A stretch of DNA of 16,224 nucleotides from Zoogloeaceae bacterium. Its GTDB lineage: Bacteria; Pseudomonadota; Gammaproteobacteria; Burkholderiales; Rhodocyclaceae. The stretch lies in the NCBI GenBank assembly GCA_031290955.1, contig JAISLJ010000109.1, forward strand, positions 1 to 16,224, read 5' to 3'. Numbering within the stretch: position 1 is the first letter of the stretch; the number at the start of each line of letters is the position of its first letter. The notes below the pieces were generated by a model that was given only the letters and a program-made list of their open reading frames with translations, was not told the DNA's origin and ran no database searches. Shown piece after piece: positions 1 through 6,098 of this stretch. The position numbers were made by a program, and so were the translations under genes.

Positions 1-312
1 CGCAAAAGAATCGTGCAGGACGACCTCGTGGAGGGCATCATCGCCATGCCCACGCAATTGTTCTACACCACGCAGATTCCTGTTTCGCTGTGGTTTTTGA
101 GCCGCAACAAGCGGCAAAAAGGCAAGACGCTGTTCATCGACGCCCGCAAGATGGGAACGATGGTCAGCCGCCGATTGCGCGAAATGAGCGTCGAAGACAT
201 CGCAAAAATTGCCGCGACCTTCGAGGCGTTCGACGACGGAACGCTTGAAGACGTGAAAGGTTACTGCGCCGCCGTGTCCACAGAAGAAATCGCCAGCCAG
301 CGGCCAGCATGA
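1..312 (+). pseudogene. hsdM: Type I restriction-modification methylase subunit HsdM, C-terminal fragment
   Basis: The frame is open from the first base, so the 5' part lies outside the window. The translation has the late part of the N6-adenine methylase (HsdM) family: an AMPTQLFYTTQIP segment, then LWFLSRNK, a FIDARKMG segment and a DVKGYCAAVSTEEIA segment, which in intact proteins leads into the C-terminal tail. HsdM transfers methyl groups to adenine and pairs with HsdS and HsdR. Here the HsdM-like sequence stops near base 289. The last few codons and the TGA at 310-312 come from an IS481 transposase gene read in the wrong frame. The protein therefore lacks its normal C-terminus and is probably non-functional. 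The family call is strong; the exact junction is inferred from where the IS-like frame begins. Confidence 0.85.
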
Positions 313-595
313 GTTCGATCAACTGTGCGCCGCGCTGGAGATTGAGCACGCAGCAGACCAACGGCATGGTCGAGCGTTTCAATGGTCGCATTGCGGACAT
401 CCTGAAGACCCATCATTTCATGAGCGGCGAAGACCTGGAACAGACGCTGCTCCGATATGCCATGCTCTACAACGAACTCCTGCCCCAAGCCGCACTCAAC
501 AGCAAAACCCCCTCTGGATGCCATGAACATGTGGCATGCTTCCCACCCGCAACTCTTCCTTCATCCGCCAGGATCGAATCATCCGGGATGCGACA
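293..595 (+). mobile_element. IS481-family transposase 3' fragment with right IS end (degenerate)
   Basis: Read from 308, the frame gives HEFDQLCAALEIEH, the region after the second catalytic Asp of the DDE integrase core. A small deletion near 349 shifts the frame. From about 350 in the 309 frame comes QQTNGMVERFNGRI, which carries the family's QTNG(M/F)VERFN signature and the catalytic Glu, followed by LLRYAMLYNELLPQ. An extra C in the C-run near 510 shifts the frame again. The last bases, ATGCGACA at 588-595, end in ACA, the expected IS481 terminus (TGT...ACA). A second copy at 16082-16224, inverted, matches from 452 to exactly 595 with about eight mismatches and one indel, counted by eye, which fixes the end. 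The 5' half of the element is missing, so this is a dead remnant. Confidence 0.88.
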
Positions 596-1063
596 ATGCT
601 TCCCCGCCGCGTCGAGGCGCTGGAGCGCGGCCATGAGATCGGCGCGGCCAATCGCGCCGATGGGCATTTCGCCCAAGGTTTCCGCCAGGTGAAAAGCGAG
701 GCCGCGTAGCGCGTTGGCGCGATAGCTCTCCGAGAGATCGGCCCGCCGCGCCCAGTAGGTTTCCGATGCCTCGTGGAAGGTGATCCCCGTTTGGCGCGGA
801 CGAGCCGCCATCGGGTCTTCGCCGCGCCGCAAGAGGGCACGGGCTTCCGCCAGCCGTTCCCGCGCCGCCGCCAGCGAGATTTCCGGGTAGGGGCCGATGG
901 TCAGCGTCTTGGGTTTCCCGGCCAGCCGGTAGGCCACGCGCCAGACTTTCCCGCCGCTGGCCATCGCGTGGAGATACAGGCCGCCGCCGTCAAACAGTTT
1001 GACCGCCCCATCAATTGCCCGTAACCCGCGACACTGAGCGTCTGTGAGCTTATTTGTAGGCAT
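596..1063 (-). pseudogene. P4-type tyrosine recombinase (integrase), N-terminal half, truncated by IS
   Basis: About 156 integrase codons run from the ATG at 1063 to the IS end. Residues 1-90 match the N-terminal arm-binding domain (DUF4102) of P4-like island integrases: KLTDAQCRGL, LFDGGGLYLHA, KVWRVAYRLAGK, LTIGPYPEISLAAARE and a GEDPMAARP linker. Residues from about 95 begin the SAM-like core-binding domain (TFHEASETYWARR, then LGEMPIGAI). The catalytic domain with its Arg/His/Tyr residues is absent, and the frame enters IS sequence after residue 156. The start is supported by a GGAAGGGG ribosome site just upstream. The gene reads away from the tRNA-Ser 3' end about 180 bases off, the standard island layout. 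The family enzyme integrates DNA into tRNA 3' ends; this copy cannot. Confidence 0.9.
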
Positions 1064-1094
1064 AAATCCCCTTCCACTTGTTTCTTGCCTACAA
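1054..1094 (-). promoter_or_regulatory. 9-bp perfect inverted repeat enclosing the integrase ribosome site and start
   Basis: TTGTAGGCA at 1054-1062 pairs perfectly with TGCCTACAA at 1086-1094, with a 23-base spacer. A third related half-site, ACCTACAG, is at 1099-1106. On the integrase transcript the repeat would put the GGAAGGGG ribosome site in the loop and part of the AUG in the stem. It could be an operator for a repressor or for the integrase itself, or an RNA hairpin limiting translation. The repeat is seen directly; the function is inferred. Confidence 0.5.
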
Positions 1095-1123
1095 TTTTAC
1101 CTACAGATGCGCTCTGGTCAAAC

Positions 1124-1244
1124 TTGGGGAATGTTGGGTTTCATTGGGGCTCGTTGGGGCAAAATCCAAGTAAAAACAGGAAGTTACGGGATTCTATCTG
1201 GGGAAACCTGGGGAATATTTGGGTACGTTTGGGGTGTCCTGGCG
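1124..1244 (+). repeat. Two helically phased arrays of YTGGGG hexamers (probable integrase arm sites)
   Basis: Hexamers of the form TTGGGG or TTGGGT start at 1124, 1134, 1144 and 1154, exactly 10 bases apart. A second set starts at 1198 (CTGGGG), 1208 (CTGGGG), 1219 (TTGGGT) and 1229 (TTGGGG), and at 1239 a weaker CTGGCG overlaps the CCA end of tRNA-Ser. The 10-11 base spacing places every copy on the same helical face. The position between integrase and tRNA 3' end fits arm-type binding sites of a P4-like attachment site. The G-runs could also form a G-quadruplex. Confidence 0.6.
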
Positions 1245-1330
1245 GAGAGAGGGGGATTCGAACCCCCGTCAGGGTATTACCCTGAACACGCTTTCCAGGC
1301 GTGCGACTTAAACCACTCATCCATCTCTCC
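1240..1330 (-). tRNA. tRNA-Ser (anticodon GGA), CCA encoded
   Basis: On the minus strand the gene begins GGAGAGATGGATGAG at 1330 and ends in an encoded CCA at 1240. The acceptor arms GGAGAG and CTCTCC pair. The anticodon stem-loop reads CACGCCTGGAAAGCGTG, giving anticodon GGA. A long variable arm (CAGGGT...ACCCTG) is typical of class II serine tRNAs, and the T arm is GGGGGTTCGAATCCCCC. The 91-nt length is normal for tRNA-Ser with CCA. Its 3' end faces the integrase fragment, so it is the likely attachment site of the left-hand island. The duplicated tRNA 3' end expected at the far island border is not seen in the window. Confidence 0.97.
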
Positions 1331-1342
1331 GGGAAGCCGCGC

Positions 1343-1371
1343 ATTGTAGCAAAACTGGCGACTCGTGTCCT
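1343..1371 (-). promoter_or_regulatory. Promoter of tRNA-Ser
   Basis: On the minus strand, TACAAT (1343-1348) is preceded by TGC, giving an extended -10 (TGCTACAAT). Seventeen bases upstream is AGGACA (1366-1371), a 4/6 match to the -35 consensus. Transcription would start near 1336, a few bases before the mature 5' end at 1330. The -35 hexamer overlaps the edge of the short repeat copy at 1367-1389. Confidence 0.6.
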
Positions 1372-1506
1372 GCGGACGACGATTTTTCCCTGCCGGTTTC
1401 AAAGAAAATTGCTGCCCACAAGACAGTTGTTCCGCGCATGGTAATTTTCCCCCATTGGGTTCAGAGAGAAATTGCCGTCCGCAGGACAAATTGCTGTCCG
1501 CAGGAC
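1367..1506. repeat. Cluster of four copies of the GTCCTGCGGACGGCAATTT repeat
   Basis: Copy 1 (1367-1389, plus) is GTCCTGCGGACGACGATTT plus a short extension. Copy 2 (1405-1424, minus) is degenerate: AAAATTGCTGCCCACAAGAC. Copies 3 and 4 (1469-1487 and 1488-1506, both minus) are AAATTGCCGTCCGCAGGAC and AAATTGCTGTCCGCAGGAC, an exact 19-bp head-to-tail tandem with one difference. The core GTCC-GCA-GGAC is a palindrome. The tandem ends 6 bases after the cysB stop codon. The cluster fills the 1331-1512 gap, which has no convincing gene. It might help end cysB transcription or bind a protein; neither is shown by the sequence. Confidence 0.75.
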
Positions 1507-1512
1507 CGGAAG

Positions 1513-2466
1513 TCAGAGATTGATGTCAGCGGAACTGTTGCTGCGGAGGAGGCGGACGGCTTCCTTGACGGCGTTTTCCGGCAGATCCGGCAGGAGCTTC
1601 TCGATGAAGGCATATACATAGCCACGCAGCCAGGCGCCGCGCCGGACGGCAAGGCGGGACGTATTGAGAGGGAAGAGATCATCCGCCTCCAGGAGCGCCA
1701 GGCCGCGGTCCTGCTCCGGATTGAAGGCCATCGAGGCGATAATGCCAACGCCCAGGCCTTCGCTCACATAGGTCTTGATGATGTCAGCGTCGATGGCGGA
1801 GAGCACGATATCCGGAACGATGCCAGCATGGGCAAACGCCTGGTCGATGTGGGAGCGGCCTGTGAAACCCGCGTGGTAGGTGATGACCGGATACTCGCCA
1901 ATGGCTTCCAGCGTGAGCTTCCCCCGCGTTTGCAGGGGATGTCCCTGGGGCACGATTACCGCGTGGTGCCAGCTATAGTAGGGAAAGGTCGCAAGGTCGT
2001 CCTCGCCGTCCAGCGCCTCGGTGGCGATGCCGATATCGGCTTCCCCGGCCAGAAGCATCTCCACGATCTCCCGCGGGCCGCACTGGTGCAGGACGAGATG
2101 CACCTTGGGATAATCCCCCTTGAACCAGCGGATGATCCTGGGCAGCTTGTAGCGGGCCTGGGTGTGCGTGGTGGCGACGACGAAATGCCCGCTTTCCCGG
2201 TTGGCGAACTGGTCGGCAATGCGGCGCAGGTTCTGGATATCGACCAGGATGCGGTCAACCACGGTGGCGAGTTCCTGTCCCGGCCCTGTGAGACGCAGCA
2301 GGCGTTTGCCGCGTCGCTCGAAGATTTCCACGCCCAGCTCGTCCTCCAGATCCCGAATGTGCTTGGAAACACCGGGCTGCGAGGTGTAGAGGGCGTTGGC
2401 GACTTCCGTCAGGTTGAAATCCTGGCGGATCGCTTCGCGGATGATGCGAAGTTGTTGCAAATTCAT
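1513..2466 (-). CDS. cysB: LysR-type transcriptional regulator CysB
   Basis: This 317-residue protein has the length and sequence of CysB, the regulator of sulfur assimilation that responds to N-acetylserine and sulfide/sulfate status. The winged helix-turn-helix is at residues 18-41 (TEVANALYTSQPGVSKHI). The effector domain begins near residue 95. Residues described as ligand contacts in enterobacterial CysB are all present at identical numbers: T100, T102, Q103, T149 and T202. The start ATG overlaps the cysA stop by four bases (ATGA, 2463-2466), so it is probably translationally coupled to cysA and is the last gene of cysT-cysW-cysA-cysB. Placing the regulator inside the transport operon is common in betaproteobacteria, and CysB probably controls its own operon. 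The paralogue Cbl is a less likely alternative given the operon context. Confidence 0.95.
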   Translation of the reverse strand: MNLQQLRIIREAIRQDFNLTEVANALYTSQPGVSKHIRDLEDELGVEIFERRGKRLLRLTGPGQELATVVDRILVDIQNLRRIADQFANRESGHFVVATTHTQARYKLPRIIRWFKGDYPKVHLVLHQCGPREIVEMLLAGEADIGIATEALDGEDDLATFPYYSWHHAVIVPQGHPLQTRGKLTLEAIGEYPVITYHAGFTGRSHIDQAFAHAGIVPDIVLSAIDADIIKTYVSEGLGVGIIASMAFNPEQDRGLALLEADDLFPLNTSRLAVRRGAWLRGYVYAFIEKLLPDLPENAVKEAVRLLRSNSSADINL

Positions 2467-3671
2467 GATGTATTGGTTCCATGTTCAAAAATCCTGAGCC
2501 GCGAGGGCACGAGGCGCACGGCTTGTCCTTCCGCCAAGCCACGCGCCTCCTGCTCCGCGCGGGTCAGTTCTACCTCAAAATGCTGTCCGGCAAGTGGCGC
2601 TTCCACGCCTTCCAGCTCGATGTGCGCAATCGCGCCGAAAGCAAGAATGCGGGAAATGCGCGCGGCGATGCCCACGCCCTCGCTGTCCTCCGCCAGGATG
2701 TCGAGTTCATGCGGGCGGGCAAAGGCGATGACCGACGCGCCCGGCGTGAATGCATCGGTCTGCTGGTCGACTTCGGGATGAAGCGGCGTGTCGCCCACCT
2801 TGACCCGGCCATCCTCGGCGCGACCGTGGAAATAGTTGACCGTCCCGAGAAAGCCATAGACGAAGGGCGTGGCCGGATGCTGGTAGACCTCTTCCGGCGT
2901 GCCGATCTGCTCGATGCGGCCACGGTTCATGAGCACCACCCGGTCGGCGACTTCCAGCGCCTCTTCCTGATCGTGGGTGACGAAGATGGAGGTGATGTGC
3001 AATTCGTCATGCAGGCGCCTGAGCCAGCGGCGCAGTTCCTTCCTGACCTTGGCATCCAGCGCGCCGAAGGGTTCATCCAGCAGGAGCACCCTGGGCTCCA
3101 CCGCCAGTGCCCGCGCCAGCGCGATGCGCTGACGCTGGCCGCCGGAGAGTTGCGTCGGAAAACGGTCGGACAGCCAGCCCAGTTGCACGAGATCAAGCAG
3201 CGCCTCCACCTTTTCCCGAATCTCGGGTTCGTCCCGCTTCTTCTTCCTGCCCAAGAGGCCCAAGACCAGGGTATGCCACAGAAGATTCCAGGGACGCTCC
3301 AGGACAACATCACGCCCGATGCGCTGGATACGCTGCATCGTGCTTTCGTCCAGATGCTGTTTCTGTTTGACCCGCAGGCCGAAGGCGACGTTATCGTACA
3401 CGCTCATGTGGCGGAACAGGGCGTAGTGCTGGAACACAAAGCCCACCTGCCGATCGCGCACATGGGTGTTGGAAGCATCCTCGCCTTCCAGGAAGACCTG
3501 CCCCTGATCGGCGGATTCCAGCCCGGCGATGATGCGCAGGAGCGTGGTCTTGCCGCAGCCGGAAGGCCCCAGCAACGCCACCAGTTCCCCGGTCGGGAAA
3601 TCGAGGCTCACGTTGTCCAGCGCGACAAACGAGCCAAAACGCTTGTGGATGTTGCGCACTTCAATACTCAT
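2463..3671 (-). CDS. cysA: Sulfate/thiosulfate ABC transporter ATPase CysA with an unusual insertion
   Basis: This is the cytoplasmic ATPase that powers sulfate and thiosulfate import through CysT/CysW. It shows Walker A GPSGCGKT (35-42), Q-loop Q81, signature LSGGQ (175-179), Walker B LLLDEP (196-201) and switch H233, so catalysis should be intact. A C-terminal TOBE-like regulatory part follows from about residue 265. At 402 residues it is longer than the usual roughly 340-365. About 38 extra residues lie between the Q-loop and the signature, around residues 105-148, including hydrophobic NLLWHTLVLGLL and basic GRKKKR. That helical subdomain contacts the permeases. The start overlaps the end of cysW by four bases, with a GGGG ribosome site inside cysW. 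No sign of frameshift: the insert keeps the frame and coding character. Confidence 0.95.
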   Translation of the reverse strand: MSIEVRNIHKRFGSFVALDNVSLDFPTGELVALLGPSGCGKTTLLRIIAGLESADQGQVFLEGEDASNTHVRDRQVGFVFQHYALFRHMSVYDNVAFGLRVKQKQHLDESTMQRIQRIGRDVVLERPWNLLWHTLVLGLLGRKKKRDEPEIREKVEALLDLVQLGWLSDRFPTQLSGGQRQRIALARALAVEPRVLLLDEPFGALDAKVRKELRRWLRRLHDELHITSIFVTHDQEEALEVADRVVLMNRGRIEQIGTPEEVYQHPATPFVYGFLGTVNYFHGRAEDGRVKVGDTPLHPEVDQQTDAFTPGASVIAFARPHELDILAEDSEGVGIAARISRILAFGAIAHIELEGVEAPLAGQHFEVELTRAEQEARGLAEGQAVRLVPSRLRIFEHGTNTS

Positions 3672-4714
3672 GGGAGCGTCCCCTTTTTTGTAATTGCGTC
3701 GGGGATGACCCGGACGGTGCAGGAAGGATCATCGCTGTCTGCGGGCGCATTGCTGTCCGCAAGATTGCGGGATTGTCCGGCTTTCCACTCCACCCAGGTC
3801 TTGATGACGAGCGTCACCAGGGCGAGGAAGGCAAGGAGGGAGGCAACGGCAAACGAGGCCGTGAAGTTGTATTCGTTGTAGAGAATTTCCACATGCAGCG
3901 GAATGGTGTTGGTCTGGCCGCGAATATGGCCGGAAACCACCGAGACCGCGCCGAATTCCCCCATGGCGCGGGCATTGCAGAGGATCACGCCATAGAGCAG
4001 GCCCCACTTGATGTTGGGCAGGGTCACATGCCAAAAAGCCTGCCAGCCGTTCGCGCCCAGCACGATGGCCGCTTCCTCCTCTTCCTTTCCCTGGGATTGC
4101 ATCAGGGGGATCAGTTCGCGGGCGATGAAGGGGAAGGTCACGAAGACGGTCGCCAGCACGATGCCCGGCACGGCAAAGACTATTTTCAGGTCGTGCGCTT
4201 GCAGCCAGGAACCCAGCCAGCCCTGATGCGCGCCGAAGACGAGCACGAACACCAGACCAGCGATGACTGGCGAGACGGAAAACGGCAGGTCGATCAGGGT
4301 CGTGAGGAATTGCTTGCCGCGAAACTCGAACTTGGCGATGCACCAGGCCGCCGCGACGCCGAAGACGAGATTGAGCGGCAGGGAAATCGCCGCCGCAATC
4401 AAGGTGAGCTTGATGGAGGAAAGGGCGTCCGCTTCGGAGATTGCCGCCCAATACACGGCAAAACCCCTGCGAAAGGCTTCCGCAAAGACCGTAAACAGCG
4501 GCAGAAGCAGAAAGACCGTGAAAAACGTGAGTGAGAGGCCGATCAGCAAGCCTCGCACCAACGGCGGATCGCGCAGGGCGCGGGAATCAAAGCGGGAAGA
4601 CTGCGTGCTGACGCGCGTCGAGAGAATCAGCAACAAGGCCAGGAAAAAGACGACGACGCCTCCGGCGGCAAGCAAGCTGAAAGCGGCGTCAAGGAGGGCA
4701 ACGGAAGAAGCCAT
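3668..4714 (-). CDS. cysW: Sulfate ABC transporter permease CysW, extended at both ends
   Basis: This inner-membrane permease forms the sulfate channel with CysT. The family core runs from about residue 50 to 311. It contains the EAA coupling loop at 212-233 (EEEAAIVLGANGWQAFWHV, which docks on CysA) and a GEFGAVSVVSG segment. At 348 residues it exceeds the usual roughly 290. An N-terminal extension holds an extra hydrophobic stretch (residues 14-32, AAGGVVVFFLALLLI) followed by a Ser/Arg-rich linker. The C-terminal tail (312-348) is hydrophilic, and residues about 317-328 are encoded by two copies of the dispersed repeat. The start ATG shares one base with the cysT stop (TGATG) and has a GGGAGG ribosome site eight bases away, so the N-terminal extension is probably translated. 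Confidence 0.93.
   Translation of the reverse strand: MASSVALLDAAFSLLAAGGVVVFFLALLLILSTRVSTQSSRFDSRALRDPPLVRGLLIGLSLTFFTVFLLLPLFTVFAEAFRRGFAVYWAAISEADALSSIKLTLIAAAISLPLNLVFGVAAAWCIAKFEFRGKQFLTTLIDLPFSVSPVIAGLVFVLVFGAHQGWLGSWLQAHDLKIVFAVPGIVLATVFVTFPFIARELIPLMQSQGKEEEEAAIVLGANGWQAFWHVTLPNIKWGLLYGVILCNARAMGEFGAVSVVSGHIRGQTNTIPLHVEILYNEYNFTASFAVASLLAFLALVTLVIKTWVEWKAGQSRNLADSNAPADSDDPSCTVRVIPDAITKKGTLP
3731..3766 (-). repeat. Tandem pair of the dispersed repeat inside the cysW 3' end
   Basis: ATCGCTGTCTGCGGGCGC (3731-3748) and ATTGCTGTCCGCAAGA (3749-3764) are two diverged head-to-tail copies of the ATTGCYGTCCGCAGGAC motif at an 18-base period. A multiple-of-three period lets them be read through without a frameshift, giving Ala/Asp/Ser-rich tail residues in CysW. 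This is the only clear within-gene occurrence in the window. Confidence 0.6.
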
Positions 4715-5559
4715 CAGCGGTTCCTCCCGGTGCGCTTGGCAGTCCAGGCCTGCAACAGGTTGATGACGAGAAGCATGACGAAGGAAAACACCAGCATGAC
4801 CGCCGCGATGGCCGTAGCACCCGCATAATCATATTGTTCCAGCTTGGTGATAATCATGAGCGGCGTGATCTCCGAAACAGAAGGCAGATTCCCGGCGATG
4901 AAGATCACCGAGCCGTATTCCCCCACCGCCCGCGCAAAGGCGAGCGCAAAGCCGGTGAGCAGGGCGGGCAGGAGAACGGGCAGGATCACCAGCCGAAAGG
5001 TTTGCCAGCGATGCGCGCCCAGGCAGGCGGCGGCTTCCTCAAGCTCTGTATCCAGTTCTTCCAGAATGGGCTGCACGGTGCGCACCACGAAGGGCAGGCC
5101 GATGAAGATGAGGGCAACCAGAATCCCCTTGGGTGTATACGCCACCTTGAAGCCCAGAGCCTCCAGATACTTCCCCACCCAGCCGTTGCCTGCGTAGATG
5201 GCGGTAAGCGCGATGCCGGCCACGGCGGTTGGCAGGGCGAAGGGCAGGTCTACAAGCGCATCGACCAGCTTCTTGCCGGGGAAGCGATAGCGTACCAGCG
5301 TCCAGGCGAGCATCAAGCCGAAAACGGCGTTGATCGCCGCTGCGACGAGCGACAGGCCAAAACTGATCTTGTAGGAAGCCACGACACGTGGCGCCGTAAC
5401 GATGTTCCAGAATTCCGTCGCGTTCAGGCTCGCCGACTTGATGAACACCGCCGAGAGCGGGATCAGGACGATGAGCGAGAGATAGAGCAGCGTATAGCCC
5501 AGCGCCAGGCGAAACCCGGGCAGGACGCTATGATGTCGAACGCTCGTCGCCATGCTCAT
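4714..5559 (-). CDS. cysT: Sulfate ABC transporter permease CysT (CysU)
   Basis: At 281 residues this is the normal length for CysT, the first permease of the sulfate/thiosulfate importer. A first membrane helix at about 18-40 is followed by the permease core, with the coupling EAA loop at 174-194 (EEAAACLGAHRWQTFRLVILP) and the family's ARAVGEYGSVIFIAGN segment near 210-225. The ATG at 5559 is chosen because an in-frame TGA occurs a few codons upstream. A second ATG at 5553 is possible, and no strong ribosome site is seen for either. It heads the cysT-cysW-cysA-cysB operon. A periplasmic binding protein (Sbp or CysP), often encoded just upstream, is absent here, so it must be supplied from elsewhere. 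Confidence 0.95.
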   Translation of the reverse strand: MSMATSVRHHSVLPGFRLALGYTLLYLSLIVLIPLSAVFIKSASLNATEFWNIVTAPRVVASYKISFGLSLVAAAINAVFGLMLAWTLVRYRFPGKKLVDALVDLPFALPTAVAGIALTAIYAGNGWVGKYLEALGFKVAYTPKGILVALIFIGLPFVVRTVQPILEELDTELEEAAACLGAHRWQTFRLVILPVLLPALLTGFALAFARAVGEYGSVIFIAGNLPSVSEITPLMIITKLEQYDYAGATAIAAVMLVFSFVMLLVINLLQAWTAKRTGRNR

Positions 5560-5708
5560 TGCGCCACGATACGGTCATGCGAAACGAAGGAAGCCCGGAG
5601 GAGAGGGGAGAACTTGCCGGAGCGCATGATGGAAATCTTTCTGGAAGCCATGATGGAGCGAGTCTATCCGCAGTGCAAAAAACAAAAAAATAATAAAAGG
5701 TTCATTAC
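5560..5708 (-). promoter_or_regulatory. Upstream region of the cys operon, with an AT-rich tract
   Basis: This 149-base gap separates cysT from the next gene upstream. Bases 5676-5720 are strikingly AT-rich compared with the surrounding DNA, including long A-runs (T-runs on the minus strand), as expected for an UP element or a CysB-bound promoter. A TTGTAA on the minus strand near 5713-5718 could be a -35, with TTTTAT about 18 bases downstream as a weak -10. A near-repeat, CCATCATGG and CCATCATGC, lies downstream. I cannot define the CysB site or start point. Confidence 0.35.
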
Positions 5709-6098
5709 TTATTCGTTTACAACATAAGGACGCGCCCGACGGGCAGCCACATCGCTGCGTTTGCGGCGGCGGACTTCGTAGCCGGACTTTTCCAGGAAGC
5801 GAATGGCGCGTTCTACCCGCTGCGCCTGGCGTTTCAGCTTTTCGTCGTCCTCGATCTTCAGCTCGAAGCCGTGGGAGCGCACCCAGGACACGATGATGTC
5901 GATGCCCTTGGGGCCGATACCATTCAGCTTTTGCAGGCGCGGATATCCCAGTGTCAGAACATCCGCCGGACTGAAATCGGGGCGGTTGAAGAACTTGGCC
6001 AAGGCATTGCGCTGCAATGTTGGCAACGCATGCACGTTTCTCCGTGGCTGGATTGTCTCTTCCCTGGAAAGGGGGAGGTTTGTTTCCTGTGGACTCAT
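5709..6098 (-). CDS. Small HhH-like protein of unknown function
   Basis: I do not recognise this 129-residue protein as a named gene. Residues 27-80 resemble a helix-hairpin-helix fold of the kind in the RNA polymerase alpha C-terminal domain: ALAKFF, then DVLTLGYPRLQKLNGIGPKGIDIIVSWV, with a GIG hairpin at 60-62. The N-terminus (1-26) is polar and probably disordered. The C-terminal third (82-129) is strongly basic (RVERAIRFLEKSGYEVRRRKR) and suits nucleic-acid binding. There is no signal peptide or membrane segment. The gene lies 149 bases upstream of cysT on the same strand, but the AT-rich gap suggests its own transcription. The ATG at 6098 has no ribosome site, and a possible -10 (CACAAT) about ten bases upstream would make the transcript almost leaderless. 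Confidence 0.6.
   Translation of the reverse strand: MSPQETNLPLSREETIQPRRNVHALPTLQRNALAKFFNRPDFSPADVLTLGYPRLQKLNGIGPKGIDIIVSWVRSHGFELKIEDDEKLKRQAQRVERAIRFLEKSGYEVRRRKRSDVAARRARPYVVNE

Noticed and set aside
1124..1234. Tandem repeat as replication-origin iterons
   Set aside because: No replication-initiator gene is present, and the setting between integrase and tRNA favours an attachment site.
1044..1349. Plus-strand frame across the attachment region and tRNA
   Set aside because: It reads through tRNA-Ser antisense and the G-rich arrays; no protein character.
1469..1506. CRISPR array
   Set aside because: The units abut without spacers, number only two here, and no cas-like gene is nearby.
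1438..2781. Long plus-strand open frame of 447 codons opposite cysB
   Set aside because: It is antisense to cysB and cysA, whose conserved residues are unmistakable; the frame stays open because of GC-rich codon structure.
2481..3881. Plus-strand 466-codon frame opposite cysA
   Set aside because: Antisense shadow of cysA with no recognisable domain and no ribosome site.
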